From: an uncultured Mesorhizobium sp. | Lineage (GTDB): Bacteria; Pseudomonadota; Alphaproteobacteria; Rhizobiales; Rhizobiaceae | Assembly (NCBI GenBank): GCA_937958475.1 | Contig: CALFXR010000117.1 | Span: 26,427-90,426, forward strand | Length of the DNA stretch: 64,000 bases | Reading direction: 5' to 3' | Shown: positions 41,218 to 50,514 of the stretch, piece by piece | How positions within the stretch are numbered: position 1 is the first letter of the stretch | How the letters are laid out: the number at the start of each line of letters is the position of its first letter | Position numbers and translations under genes: made by a program | Notes under the pieces: model-generated | Told to the model about the DNA's origin: nothing | Seen by the model: only the letters and a program-made list of their open reading frames with translations | The model's database searches: none

Positions 41218-42581
41218 GGTCCATGCAGCGCACGACGGCGATCGAAACCGCCCGCAGGCTTCGCGACGGCAGCCTGGACGCCGTTGAACTCATCGAGGCG
41301 ACGCTCGAGCGGATCGCCCACGATCCCGACCAGGCCGTCTTCATCGACCTCCTCGCCGCCCGCGCCAGGCGCGAAGCCGAGGCCGCTCGGAAGCGCCTGC
41401 GCGAGGAGCGCCCCGCCGGACCGCTCGACGGCGTTCCCATAGGCTGGAAGGATCTCTTCGACATTGAGGGCCGCGTCACGCTGGCCGGCTCCACGATCCT
41501 GAAGAACGACCCGCCTGCGAAGGCCGATGCTGCCCTCGTTGCCGCCGGGGTGCGCGCCGGACTGGTCTGCGTCGGCACGCTCAACATGACCGAATTCGCC
41601 TATTCGGGCATCGGCATCAATCCGCATCACGGCACGCCGCGCAACCCGAACGGCTCCGGCCCGGCGCGCGCGCCCGGCGGCTCGTCGTCGGCATCGGGCG
41701 TCGCCGTCGCCAACGGCATGCTGCCGCTGGCGATCGGCACCGATACCGGCGGCTCGATCCGCATCCCGGCCGCCTTCAACGGCGTCGTCGGACTGAAGAC
41801 CTCGACCGGCCGCCATCCGATGGACGGCGTCTTCCCGCTGTCGCGCACCTACGACACGCTGGGACCGCTCGCCAACACCGTCGCCGACTGCCTTCTCGCC
41901 GACGCCGTACTGCGCGGCCGATCGGAACCGGAAGCCGCTGCCGCCCCGGTCGGCGGCATCGAACTCGTCGTACCCACCAATGTCGTCTTCGACGGCATCG
42001 AGCCGGCGGTCGCCGACAATTTCGAGCGCTCGCTGGAGCGGCTCGCCAGGGCAGGCGCGAAAATCGTGCGCAGGGCCGTGCCGCAGCTCGACCAGATCGT
42101 CGAACTGGTCGGCACGCGCGGCAACATCCTGCCGGCCGAAGCGCTGCACGTCCATTGGGACCGCGTCCACGGCGAGGCTGCCGGCCAGATGGACCCGCGC
42201 GTCCTCAAGCGCATCCTGATGGCCGGGAAGATGACCGCCGTCGACCTGGTCGAGGTCATGTTCCAGCGGCGCCGGCTGATTGCCGAGGCCACCGCCCTCG
42301 TCGGAAACGGCTTCTTCGCCTTCCCGACGACCCCCCACGTGGCCATGCCGATCGCGCCGCTCGAGGCCGACATGGACGTCTTCTTCGCCGCCAACTTCAA
42401 GACGCTGCGCAACACCATGCTCGGCAACTTCCTCGACTGGTGCGGCGTGCAGATTCCGAACGGCCGCGACCCCGACGCCATGCCCACCGGCTTCCTTCTC
42501 TCCGCCCCGCACGGGCGCGACACCGGCGTCCAGTCGGCGGCGCTCGCCATCGAGGCTCTCGTCAAGGGGGACTACGCGTGA
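41214..42581 (+). CDS. amidase signature family hydrolase
   Basis: The 455-residue protein has the Ser-cisSer-Lys triad of amidase signature enzymes: K79 in GWKDLF, the GGSSSASG segment (cis-Ser about 158) and nucleophile S181 in TDTGGSIRIPA. It hydrolyses an amide to acid and ammonia. The gene overlaps the ATPase stop by 4 bp and is followed by a cyclic-imidase-like gene, so it may be the half-amidase that acts on the ring-opened product. An in-frame ATG at 41223 is an alternative start. Confidence 0.92.
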   Translation: MRSMQRTTAIETARRLRDGSLDAVELIEATLERIAHDPDQAVFIDLLAARARREAEAARKRLREERPAGPLDGVPIGWKDLFDIEGRVTLAGSTILKNDPPAKADAALVAAGVRAGLVCVGTLNMTEFAYSGIGINPHHGTPRNPNGSGPARAPGGSSSASGVAVANGMLPLAIGTDTGGSIRIPAAFNGVVGLKTSTGRHPMDGVFPLSRTYDTLGPLANTVADCLLADAVLRGRSEPEAAAAPVGGIELVVPTNVVFDGIEPAVADNFERSLERLARAGAKIVRRAVPQLDQIVELVGTRGNILPAEALHVHWDRVHGEAAGQMDPRVLKRILMAGKMTAVDLVEVMFQRRRLIAEATALVGNGFFAFPTTPHVAMPIAPLEADMDVFFAANFKTLRNTMLGNFLDWCGVQIPNGRDPDAMPTGFLLSAPHGRDTGVQSAALAIEALVKGDYA

Positions 42582-42635
42582 GCGCGTGCCCCTCGCCCCA
42601 CAACCCAACGAAAAGCTAGAACCAGGAGGACTTCC

Positions 42636-43538
42636 ATGGCCAAGGAAATCATGTGCGCGTTCGGCACCGACATCGACTCGGTGGCCGGCTGGATCGGCTC
42701 CTATGGCGGCGGCGATTCCCCGTCCGACATCCAGCGCGGCATCTTCGCCACCGAGGTCGGCGTGCCGCGGCTGCTGCGCCTGTTCAAGAAGTATGACCTG
42801 AAGACCAGCTTCTTCATCCCGGGACACTCGCTGGAGACCTTCCCGAAGGAAATGGAGATGATCGTCAGGGACGGCCACGAGATCGGCGCTCACGGCTATC
42901 TCCACGAGAACCCGATCGCCATGACGCCGACCCAGGAAGAGGACGTGCTGGTCAAGTCGATCGACCTGATCAAGGGCCTGACCGGCCAGTCGCCCCGCGG
43001 CTACGTCGCGCCGTGGTGGGAGATGTCCAACTCGACCGCCGCGCTCCTGAAGAAGTACGGCTTCAGCTACGACCATTCGCAGGGCTATCGCGATTTCCAG
43101 CCCTTCTACGCCCGCGTCGGCGACAGCTGGAACACGATCGACTACTCGAAGACGGCCAAGGAGTGGATGCACCCCTTGAAGCACGGCAAGGAGATCGACC
43201 TGGTCGACATCGCCGCCAACTGGTACGTCGACGACCTGCCGCCGATGATGTTCATGAAGAAGTCGCCGAACAGCCACGGCTTCGTCAATCCGCGCGACAT
43301 CGAGGAATTGTGGCGCGACCAGTTCGACTGGGTCTATCGCGAGATGGACTACGCGGTGTTCGCCTTCACCATCCATCCCGACGTCGCCGGCCGCCCGCAG
43401 GTGCTGCTGATGCTCGAGCGCCTGATCGAGCACATCAACAAGCACACCGGCATCAAGTGGGCGACCTTCGACGAGATCGCCAACGACTTCCGCAAGCGCT
43501 ATCCCTTCGACAGCGGCAAGCGGCCGGAAGTCATCTGA
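42636..43538 (+). CDS. NodB-homology hydrolase, cyclic imidase/HpPgdA-like
   Basis: The 300-residue protein has NodB-fold motifs: acid D12/D14 in FGTDID, TSFFIPGHS, and metal ligands H86 and H90 in HEIGAHGYLHE. The N-terminal WIGSYGGGDSPSDIQRGIFATEVGVPRLL region is typical of the subgroup with Helicobacter pylori PgdA and bacterial cyclic imide hydrolases (spans residues 19-47). It has no signal peptide, which favours a cytosolic cyclic-imide hydrolase over a peptidoglycan deacetylase. AGGAGG lies just before ATG 42636. Together with the adjacent amidase it could open an imide ring and then remove the half-amide; substrate assignment is an inference. Confidence 0.85.
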   Translation: MAKEIMCAFGTDIDSVAGWIGSYGGGDSPSDIQRGIFATEVGVPRLLRLFKKYDLKTSFFIPGHSLETFPKEMEMIVRDGHEIGAHGYLHENPIAMTPTQEEDVLVKSIDLIKGLTGQSPRGYVAPWWEMSNSTAALLKKYGFSYDHSQGYRDFQPFYARVGDSWNTIDYSKTAKEWMHPLKHGKEIDLVDIAANWYVDDLPPMMFMKKSPNSHGFVNPRDIEELWRDQFDWVYREMDYAVFAFTIHPDVAGRPQVLLMLERLIEHINKHTGIKWATFDEIANDFRKRYPFDSGKRPEVI

Positions 43539-43837
43539 TGTGCGCGAGCTGCGGCTTTCCCGCGGCTCCCAGCCACTGGACCGAAGCCGGGGCGGCGGAG
43601 CCGCACGACCGGCTTCGCTCCCGGTTCCGCCGCTCGCAGGTTCTGCGGGCGGTGCTGCCCTCCTACGGGCTGAGCGCGCATGACGGCGGCGTCGTCCCCG
43701 GCATCCAGCTCTCCTCCCTGACCGGCGGCGAGACCATCGTGCCCAACCTTGAAGACCTCTGGGTCGCCGCCGAGCGAATGTGCGGCCGCGCGGTCGACCC
43801 GCTCGACCCGCGCTTCACCGGCACGGCCCGATCCTGA
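43538..43837 (+). CDS. small Cys-containing protein linked to a CobW-type GTPase
   Basis: The 99-residue protein starts at ATG 43538, overlapping the imidase stop as TGATG. The N-terminus MCASCGFPAAPSHWTEAG has a CxxC pair that could bind metal; a third Cys lies near residue 82. It is hydrophilic with no membrane segment. I do not recognise a named function. It ends 1 bp before the GTPase gene, and the tight coupling on both sides suggests a partner in metal delivery to the imidase or as substrate of the GTPase. Confidence 0.75.
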   Translation: MCASCGFPAAPSHWTEAGAAEPHDRLRSRFRRSQVLRAVLPSYGLSAHDGGVVPGIQLSSLTGGETIVPNLEDLWVAAERMCGRAVDPLDPRFTGTARS

Positions 43838-43838
43838 C

Positions 43839-44801
43839 GTGACCGGCGCAGCTGAAGGCCGCATCCGCCTCACCATCCTCGGCGGGTTCCTCGGCTCGGG
43901 CAAGACGACCTGGCTGCGCCACCAGCTTCATGCCGGCGCCTACGCCCATGCCGTGGTCATGGTCAACGAGGCCGCGGAAACGCCGGTCGACGACGCGCTT
44001 CTCGGCCGCTCCGACCGCCTCGTCGTGCTCGCCGGCGGCTGCTGCTGCTGCGTCGGGCGCGACCGGCTCGTCGCCGCGCTGCGCCTGCTCTGCGACGAGC
44101 GCAGCCGCGACGGTTCTCCGGCCGATCGCTTCGACGGCATCGTGCTGGAAACCAGCGGCCTCGCCGATCCAGCGGCCATCGTCGAGGCGATCCGCGCCGA
44201 TCCCGTCCTCGTCCACCACATCGTCGTCGCCGAGATCGTCGTCACGGTCGACGCGCTGCACGGCATCGCCGAACTGCGCGGCGAGCCGCTCGGCCGCCGG
44301 CAGATCGAGGCGGCGACCCGCCTCGTCGTGACCAAGGTCGATGCAGCCGAACCGGCCGGCATCGCCCGCCTGCTGGCGACGCTGAAGACGCTCAATCCGG
44401 ACGCGCCGGTCGAGGCGACGGCCAGGGGCAGCGCCATCGACCTGCCCGACCTGCCGCCGGCCGAGGCCGAAGACCTGCCTGACCTCGCCGGCGCGGCGTC
44501 GGCGCCGATCTTCCCGATTCGCATCGAACTCGGTGAAGACGTCGACTGGACCGCGTTCACGGTGTGGCTGTCGGCGCTGCTCCACGCCCGCGGCGACGAC
44601 GTCATGCGCGCCAAGGGCGTCGTGCGAACGCCGGCCGGCCGGCTTCTGCTTCAGAGCGTCAGGAAGGTCGTGCAGCGGCCGGAGATCCTGCCGCCGCAGC
44701 CCGACCGCGAAGACGACACCATCGTGCTCATCGGCCGCGGCTACACCGAAGAGCAGATCCGCGCCTCCCTCGACTATTTCGTCCGCGCCGGCCGCCGCTG
44801 A
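43839..44801 (+). CDS. CobW/G3E family GTPase (metallochaperone-like)
   Basis: From GTG 43839 the protein is 320 residues. It has Walker A LGGFLGSGKTT, the Cys motif GGCCCCVGRD (CxCC type of zinc chaperones), ETSGLADP and the base-specificity motif VTKVD. A C-terminal CobW domain covers about 220-315. These GTPases deliver zinc or other metals to target enzymes. It is last in the importer operon, directly after the small Cys protein and the metal-dependent imidase-like enzyme, which is its likely client. It is convergent with the hydantoinase operon. Confidence 0.9.
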   Translation: MTGAAEGRIRLTILGGFLGSGKTTWLRHQLHAGAYAHAVVMVNEAAETPVDDALLGRSDRLVVLAGGCCCCVGRDRLVAALRLLCDERSRDGSPADRFDGIVLETSGLADPAAIVEAIRADPVLVHHIVVAEIVVTVDALHGIAELRGEPLGRRQIEAATRLVVTKVDAAEPAGIARLLATLKTLNPDAPVEATARGSAIDLPDLPPAEAEDLPDLAGAASAPIFPIRIELGEDVDWTAFTVWLSALLHARGDDVMRAKGVVRTPAGRLLLQSVRKVVQRPEILPPQPDREDDTIVLIGRGYTEEQIRASLDYFVRAGRR

Positions 44802-44843
44802 ACCTCGTCGAGGCCCAGGGCGCCCGGCGCGTCCCGTGGGGGC

Positions 44844-46655
44844 TCAGGCGGCGCGCATCGACGCCCGGCGCGCCTCGGTCGCCGAAAGGTCGAGGCCCCA
44901 GTCGTAGCCGTCGTCGGTCGGCTTCAGCACCACGCCGTAGACGTCGCGGGCGTGGGCGGGGTCGATGAAGTCGTCGAGGACGTCGTCGAGAACCATCTGC
45001 GGGTCGCGGTCGAGGGGGTCGCCATAGCCGCCGCCCGAGGGCGACACGTAGGTGACGACGTCACCCGGCTCGACGCGCAGGCCCGAGAATTTCGCCGGGT
45101 TCTGCGTGACCGCCGACGGGTCGGCGGCATTATAGGTCTCCAGCCGGCCGACCGCGCCGGGCTTGCCGCCGAACACGCCCCAGGGCGCGTCCTTGTGGCG
45201 GTCGGATTCGTGGGTGACGAAGCCCGGCGTCAGGAAGCGCTGCGACTTGACCACGCCCTGGCCGCCGCGGAACTTGCCCGCGCCCGGGAAGATGTCGCTA
45301 CGGCATTCGTAGCGGTCGCAGATCAGCGGGATGTGCATGCCGAGGTCTTCGAGAGGGTTGTTGCGCGTATTGCGCATCAGCTCCTCGATCGTGTCCGGCC
45401 CGTCGGAAGCGGGCCGCCCGCCCATCGCCGCCTCGTTGACCTCGAGGAACACCCAGTAGTCGCCCGACGGCCGCACGCCCGAATAGGCGGCGAACGACAG
45501 CGTCGCGGCGTTGCCGGCGGTGCAGCGGTCGGGAAGGACCGGCGCCAGCGCCTTGATGATCAGGTCGACGACGCGCTGGATCTGGCAGAACCGCGCTTCC
45601 GCCGCGACCGGCGGGATCGGGTTGAAGATCGAGCCCTTCGGCGCCGTCACCTTGACCGGGCGGAACGAGCCCTCGTTCTGCGGGATGTGCTCGCTGTGCG
45701 TATAGGTATCGAGCAGCAGCGCGCGGAAGGCGAAGAAGCAGGCCACCTTCGTCGAGCCCTCGAACGGCACGTTGAAGGCCGTCGGCACCTGCGGCGACGA
45801 GCCGGTCAGGTCGACCTCGACGCCGTCGCCCTCGACGCGCACCGTCACCTTGATCGGCAGCGTCTTGTCGCGGTTGCGGCCGTCGTCGTCGAGGAAGCCT
45901 TCGGCCGTGTATTCGCCGTCGGGGATCTTCGCGATCTCGCGGCGCAGCATCGCCTCGGTGTAGTCCATCAGCTGGCGCGTCGCCTGAATGACGTCTTCCA
46001 TTCCATAGGTGTCGAGCAGTTCCTGGAACCGCCGCACGCCGAGCTCGGCCGATGCGATCTGCGCTTCGAGGTCGCCCATGACCAGGCTCGGCACGCGCGT
46101 GTTGTTTCTGATGAAGTTCCAGATCGTCTCGTTGCGCGTACCGCGGTCGTAGAGCTTGAGGGCATTCATCAGCATGCCCTCGGCGTACATGTCCGGCACG
46201 TCGATGATCAGGCCGGGCGTCGCCGCGCCGATGTCGACATGGTGCGCGGTGTTGGCCGAGAAGCCGACCAGCTCGCCCCTGTAGAAGATCGGCATCACCA
46301 CCGCGATGTCGGGCGAGTGGCTGGCGCCGAAATAGGGATGGTTGTGCAGCACGCAGTCGCCCTCGCGCCAGGCGTCGAGCGGAATCGTCTTCTCGATGCC
46401 GCGCAGGTAGCCCGGCAGCGAGCCGATGTGCATCGGCGTGGAGTCGGATTCGCACAGCGTGTTGTAGTCGACGTCGAAGAGCCCGGCGCCGAGGTCCTGG
46501 CTCTCGCGGATGATCGAGGAATAGGACATGCGGTAGAGCACGTTGCCCATCTGCTCGGCGATCGAATGCAGCGCACCGCCGATCACCTGGAGCGTGATCG
46601 GATCGATGTCCTTGCCGGTGCGGGAGGAGCCGTTGTTGGCGGTCGTGTCGGACAT
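44844..46655 (-). CDS. hyuB: hydantoinase B/oxoprolinase family subunit, first pair
   Basis: The 603-residue protein is full length for HyuB: DPITLQVIGGALHSIAEQMG at the N-terminus, LPGYLRGIEKTIP, HNHPYFGASHSPDIAV, GKFRGGQGVVKS and the C-terminal Gly-rich SPSGGGYGDPLDRDP. It forms a complex with HyuA that hydrolyses cyclic amides such as N-methylhydantoin or 5-oxoproline, usually with ATP. It is 16 bp after the HyuA gene. The neighbouring carbamoylsarcosine amidase-like gene favours a hydantoin substrate. Confidence 0.92.
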   Translation of the reverse strand: MSDTTANNGSSRTGKDIDPITLQVIGGALHSIAEQMGNVLYRMSYSSIIRESQDLGAGLFDVDYNTLCESDSTPMHIGSLPGYLRGIEKTIPLDAWREGDCVLHNHPYFGASHSPDIAVVMPIFYRGELVGFSANTAHHVDIGAATPGLIIDVPDMYAEGMLMNALKLYDRGTRNETIWNFIRNNTRVPSLVMGDLEAQIASAELGVRRFQELLDTYGMEDVIQATRQLMDYTEAMLRREIAKIPDGEYTAEGFLDDDGRNRDKTLPIKVTVRVEGDGVEVDLTGSSPQVPTAFNVPFEGSTKVACFFAFRALLLDTYTHSEHIPQNEGSFRPVKVTAPKGSIFNPIPPVAAEARFCQIQRVVDLIIKALAPVLPDRCTAGNAATLSFAAYSGVRPSGDYWVFLEVNEAAMGGRPASDGPDTIEELMRNTRNNPLEDLGMHIPLICDRYECRSDIFPGAGKFRGGQGVVKSQRFLTPGFVTHESDRHKDAPWGVFGGKPGAVGRLETYNAADPSAVTQNPAKFSGLRVEPGDVVTYVSPSGGGYGDPLDRDPQMVLDDVLDDFIDPAHARDVYGVVLKPTDDGYDWGLDLSATEARRASMRAA

Positions 46656-46671
46656 GGTTTTCCTCCCCGTC

Positions 46672-48762
46672 TCAGGATTGCCGGACCAGCCGGATGTCGC
46701 CGTGGCCGAGCACGGTCGCCCGGTACTTCGGCGGCACCAGCGTCGTCGAGTTGTGCTGGACGATCAGCGCCGGACCCGTGACGCTGTCGTCGGCGAGCAG
46801 CCGGCCGCGGTCGAAGCGCGGCGTCGCCACCGCCTGGCCGTCGTCGAAGACGGTATCGCGCACGTAGAGCCTCGCCTCCGCCGGGTTCTCCCGTCCGCCC
46901 TTGGCGAGGTCCGGCAGCTTCAGCGTCTCGACTTCCGCCGAGCCGATCACGCGGATGGTGATGATCTCGACATGCTGGTCGTCGAAAGCGTGCCCGTAGA
47001 CCTGGCGGTGGGCGTCGTAGAAGCTGCGGATCACCTGACCGATGTTGTCGGCAGAGACCTGCTCCTGCGGCATCGCGGCGCGCAGTTCGAAGCCTTGGCC
47101 GACATAGCGGCATTCGGCCACCGCCGTATAGCGCCGCCGCTCGGCCGGGATGCCATCGGCCTCGAGTTGCGCGCTGGCCAGCGCCTTCAGTTCGGCGATC
47201 TGCCGGTTGAGGTCGGCAAAATCCGCCTCGCCCGCCGTATCGGCCACAACGAGCACGGAGCGGGTGAACTCGTACTGCAACTCGGTCAGCAGCAGGCCCA
47301 TCGCCGCGGTGATGCCCGGATGCAGCGGCGCGATCACGTCGCGCGCGCTGATGATCTCGGCCAGCGCCGTCGCATGCAGCGGTCCGGCGCCGCCGAAGCC
47401 CATCAGCGTGAAGTTGCGCGGGTCGATGCCCTTGGCGACCGAATTGGCGTTGATCGCCAGCGCCATGTTGTTGTTGATCACGCGCAGGATGCCGAGCGCG
47501 GCTTCCTTGACGCCGAGCCCCAGCGGCCGGGCGATGTGCTCCTCGACGGCCTTGTGGGCGAGCGCCGGCTCGATCTTCAGGTCGCCGCCGAGGAAATGTT
47601 CGGGGTCGAGACGGCCGAGCACCACCTGCGCGTCGGTCACCGTCGGCTCGACGCCGCCCTTGCCGTAGCAGGCCGGGCCCGGATCTGCGCCCGCCGAGCG
47701 CGGCCCGACGCGGAACGCCCCGCCCGGATCGATGTGGGCGATGGAGCCACCGCCGGCGCCGATCGCGTCGATGTCGATCATCGGCACCAGCACCGGCAGC
47801 GACGCGACTTCGGTGTCGCGCGGGTTCTTGATGCGTAGTTCGCCGTTCTGGATCACCGAGATGTCGGCCGACGTGCCGCCGATGTCGATGGTGATGACGT
47901 TTCCCGTCTCGCAAGCCTGGCCGGTCCAGCGACCGCCGATGACGCCGCCGGCGGGGCCCGACAGAAGCAGGCCGACCGGCCGCGCCGACGAGTTCTCGAC
48001 CGTCGAGATGCCCCCGTTCGACTGCATGATGCGGACAAGCGCGTCGACGCCGTTCTCGCGCAGCCGGTCTTCGAGGCGGCGCAGGTAGAGCGCCGTCTTC
48101 GGGCCGATATAGGCGTTCATGCCGGCGGTGGAGAAGCGCTCATATTCGCGGATGACGTTGACCACCTCCGACGAGCAGCAGATGTAGGCGTCGGACAGCA
48201 CCTCCTCGACGATCTGCTTCGCCCGCTTCTCGTGGCTGTCGTTCAAGAACGAGAACAGGAAGCAGACGATCACCGAGCGGATGCCGCGCTTCCTGAACAG
48301 CTCTGCGGCCGCCCGCACCTGGGCCTCGTCGAGCGGCACCGCGACTTCGCCCGTCGGCGGCATGATGCGCTCGTCGACGACGATACGGTTTCTCCGCCGG
48401 ACCAGCGGCTTCGACTGCCACGGCACGTCGTACTGGAGCGAGAAGTTGTGCGGCCGCTTGTGGCGGGCCATGTGCAGGATATCGCGGAAGCCGCGCGTGG
48501 TGATCATGCCGACTTCGGCGCCCTTGCGCTCGATCACCATGTTGGTGGCGACCGTCGTGCCATGGAAGACCATGTCGACATCGCCGGGGGCTATCCCGGC
48601 GATGTCGCAGATCTCCAGCACGCCCTTGACGACGCCGATCGACTGGTCCTCCGGCGTCGAGGACACCTTGTGCACATAGATCGACTGGCCGCCGCCGTCG
48701 TCGGTCTTCTCGAGGACGATGTCCGTGAACGTCCCGCCGACGTCGACACCCACTCGGATCAT
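46672..48762 (-). CDS. hyuA: hydantoinase A/oxoprolinase family subunit, first pair
   Basis: The protein is 696 residues from ATG 48762, which has AAGGAGGGG 3 nt upstream; an ATG at 48777 would add five residues. It has the actin-like ATPase start RVGVDVGGTFTDIVLE, HGTTVATNMVIERKG, SGPAGGVIGG and IDIGGTSADISVI, then GAGGGSIAHIDPGG and SAGADPGPACYGKGG. This is the ATP-binding half of the HyuAB complex. It lies between the carbamoylsarcosine amidase-like gene and hyuB. Confidence 0.93.
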   Translation of the reverse strand: MIRVGVDVGGTFTDIVLEKTDDGGGQSIYVHKVSSTPEDQSIGVVKGVLEICDIAGIAPGDVDMVFHGTTVATNMVIERKGAEVGMITTRGFRDILHMARHKRPHNFSLQYDVPWQSKPLVRRRNRIVVDERIMPPTGEVAVPLDEAQVRAAAELFRKRGIRSVIVCFLFSFLNDSHEKRAKQIVEEVLSDAYICCSSEVVNVIREYERFSTAGMNAYIGPKTALYLRRLEDRLRENGVDALVRIMQSNGGISTVENSSARPVGLLLSGPAGGVIGGRWTGQACETGNVITIDIGGTSADISVIQNGELRIKNPRDTEVASLPVLVPMIDIDAIGAGGGSIAHIDPGGAFRVGPRSAGADPGPACYGKGGVEPTVTDAQVVLGRLDPEHFLGGDLKIEPALAHKAVEEHIARPLGLGVKEAALGILRVINNNMALAINANSVAKGIDPRNFTLMGFGGAGPLHATALAEIISARDVIAPLHPGITAAMGLLLTELQYEFTRSVLVVADTAGEADFADLNRQIAELKALASAQLEADGIPAERRRYTAVAECRYVGQGFELRAAMPQEQVSADNIGQVIRSFYDAHRQVYGHAFDDQHVEIITIRVIGSAEVETLKLPDLAKGGRENPAEARLYVRDTVFDDGQAVATPRFDRGRLLADDSVTGPALIVQHNSTTLVPPKYRATVLGHGDIRLVRQS

Positions 48763-48793
48763 GGTCCCCTCCTTCATGCGGCCGCGCCGCTGC

Positions 48794-49483
48794 TCACAGT
48801 TCCAGATCGTTCGAACCGAGATAGGCGAGCACGTCGGCGAGCGATTCCACGTCGCCGAACTTCGCGTCGATGTCGAACAGGTTCCATTCCACGGCGCCGG
48901 CGATGCGGTCGCCGATGCCTTCGCGTACGGCGATCGGCCTGAAGCCGTCGGCGATCGCGTCCTCGATCGAGTTGCGCACGCAAGCCGCTGCGGTGACGCC
49001 GGTGACGATCACCGTGTCGACGCCCATCGTCTTCAGCATTCCGGACAGGTACGTGCCGTGGAACGCGCTGGCGCGCTTCTTGACGATGACGTGCTCGCCC
49101 TCCTGCGGCGCGATCCGGCTGTCGATCGCCGCCGCCTCGGAGCCGACCTTCAGCACCTCGACCGGGATCTTGTGGTGCCACAGGCCCATGTCGCCCGGCG
49201 TCGAGCGGTCGGTCACGTCGTAGGCGGTCGTCGTGTAGACGATCGGAAGGCCGAGCCGGCGAAAGGCCGCGAGCAGCTTCTGGTTGGCCGGGATGATCTC
49301 GTCCATATTGTCGCAGGTGAAGGCGTTGCCTTCCCGGGTCCACGCGTTGGCGAGGTCGATGATCAGCAGCGCCGGCTTCTTGCCGTAGCCGATGCGGCGC
49401 TGGAAGCCGCGGGTCGCGTAGAATTGTGAATTCGCCTTGAACACGATCTCGAGCGCGTTCCTGACTTCGTCGCTGGTCTGCAT
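48794..49483 (-). CDS. isochorismatase-fold hydrolase, N-carbamoylsarcosine amidase-like
   Basis: From ATG 49483 the protein is 229 residues. The catalytic triad is D43 (LLIIDLANAW), K135/K136 (VIVKKRASAFHGT) and C168 (GVTAAACVRNS). The segment KRASAFHGT and the long N-terminus preceding the first strand match carbamoylsarcosine amidohydrolases more than isochorismatases. It would cleave a carbamoyl amino acid to sarcosine or an amino acid, CO2 and ammonia, the step after HyuAB opens an N-methylhydantoin ring. It is first in the operon, 31 bp before hyuA, and divergent from a LysR regulator. Confidence 0.85.
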   Translation of the reverse strand: MQTSDEVRNALEIVFKANSQFYATRGFQRRIGYGKKPALLIIDLANAWTREGNAFTCDNMDEIIPANQKLLAAFRRLGLPIVYTTTAYDVTDRSTPGDMGLWHHKIPVEVLKVGSEAAAIDSRIAPQEGEHVIVKKRASAFHGTYLSGMLKTMGVDTVIVTGVTAAACVRNSIEDAIADGFRPIAVREGIGDRIAGAVEWNLFDIDAKFGDVESLADVLAYLGSNDLEL

Positions 49484-49559
49484 GGGGGTTCTCCTCGAAG
49501 CGATCCTGGGGAGAGCTTCCGCCACGCGGCGGCGTCTGTGAAATGTTATCCTTTGATCG

Positions 49560-49582
49560 ATTGATGCCGCCACGCTATCAAT
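49560..49582 (+). promoter_or_regulatory. candidate LysR box upstream of the LysR gene
   Basis: ATTGAT (49560-49565) and ATCAAT (49577-49582) are perfect 6-bp arms around 11 nt, giving the T-N11-A LysR pattern. The site ends 6 bp before the LysR ATG at 49589 and lies in the 105-bp gap shared with the divergent hydantoinase operon, consistent with autorepression and control of that operon. Confidence 0.45.
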
Positions 49583-49588
49583 GGCCGG

Positions 49589-50464
49589 ATGATCGATATC
49601 CGCCACCTGAAGGCCTTCGTTGCTGTCGCCGAGGAGCTCAACTTCCATCGCGCCGCCGAGCGGCTGCATATCGTGCAGCCCGCGCTCAGCCGATTGATCA
49701 AGAACCTCGAGGAGGAGGTCGGCGTCTCGCTGCTCGAGCGTACGACGCGCCACGTGCGGTTGACGGAGGCGGGAAAGGTGTTCCTCGACGACGCTCGCGC
49801 CACGCTGACGCAACTGTCGGGCGCAGTGCGCGCCGCGCGCGAGGCCGACAGCGGCGCCACCGGCACGCTGCGCCTCGCCTACATGGATTTCGCCGTCCAC
49901 CGGCTGCTGCCCGACATGGTCGCGGCCGCAGGCCTGCGCGAGCCGGGCATCCGCGCCGAACTCGTCTACATGTCCACCGCCCAGCAGCGCCAGGCTCTGC
50001 TCGAAGGCCGCATCGATCTGGGCATCATCATCGGCACGATGAGCGCGCCGTCGGTGGAGACGCGCCTGCTCGCCGAGGAACCGCTGGTCGTCGCCATGGC
50101 GGCGGACCATCGGCTCGCCGGCCAGGAGCGGGTCTCTCCGCGCGACATCCTCGCCGAGCCGCTGCTGCTCGGCAGCGAGGGCGAGTGGTCCACCTTCCGC
50201 GACCGTGTCTTTTCGCTCTATGCCGAGCACGACGCCAGCCCGCGCATCGCCCAGGAGGCGTCGAGCGCGGCGGCCCTGTTCGGCCTGGTGGCGCGCGGCG
50301 TCGGCGTCACCCTCTATGCCGGCGATCCGGCCGTCTACGCGCACCCGCGCATCGCGGTGCGTCCGCTTGCAGGCGTGCCTCCGCTTGCGGTGAGCGCGGC
50401 ATGGCGGCGCGGGCCGCGGCTGCCGCTGGTGCGCCGCTTCCTCGCCGCCTTCGACGCCGGCTGA
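49589..50464 (+). CDS. LysR family transcriptional regulator (hydantoinase operon)
   Basis: The 291-residue protein has the LysR winged helix at residues 1-62 (HLKAFVAVAEELNFHRAAERL, LSRLIKNLEEEVGVSLLERT) and a periplasmic-binding-like effector domain. It is divergent from the carbamoylsarcosine amidase-hyuA-hyuB operon, the classical LysR arrangement, and probably activates it. The second hydantoinase operon ends just downstream, convergently. Confidence 0.92.
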   Translation: MIDIRHLKAFVAVAEELNFHRAAERLHIVQPALSRLIKNLEEEVGVSLLERTTRHVRLTEAGKVFLDDARATLTQLSGAVRAAREADSGATGTLRLAYMDFAVHRLLPDMVAAAGLREPGIRAELVYMSTAQQRQALLEGRIDLGIIIGTMSAPSVETRLLAEEPLVVAMAADHRLAGQERVSPRDILAEPLLLGSEGEWSTFRDRVFSLYAEHDASPRIAQEASSAAALFGLVARGVGVTLYAGDPAVYAHPRIAVRPLAGVPPLAVSAAWRRGPRLPLVRRFLAAFDAG

Positions 50465-50508
50465 TCCCGGCAGGACCGGGCGGCCTGCCGCCGTCGGGTC
50501 TGCCGGGA
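50465..50508. terminator. branched stem-loop between convergent LysR and HyuA genes
   Basis: CCCGGCAG (50466-50473) pairs with CTGCCGGG (50100 region, 50500-50507), and an inner GGCGGC-CT-GCCGCC hairpin sits between them. It fills the gap between the two stop codons. There is no T-tract, so it may be a Rho-independent-like barrier of limited strength. Confidence 0.4.
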
Positions 50509-50514
50509 GGAGGA

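Noticed and set aside
42636..43538. Peptidoglycan deacetylase
   Set aside because: No signal peptide or membrane anchor, and it sits between an amidase and a metallochaperone in a catabolic operon; a cytosolic cyclic-imidase-type role fits better, though the fold is shared.
44802..44843. Possible terminator between the CobW and HyuB genes
   Set aside because: Only a short imperfect stem (CCTCG/CGAGG) is present and no T-tract follows.
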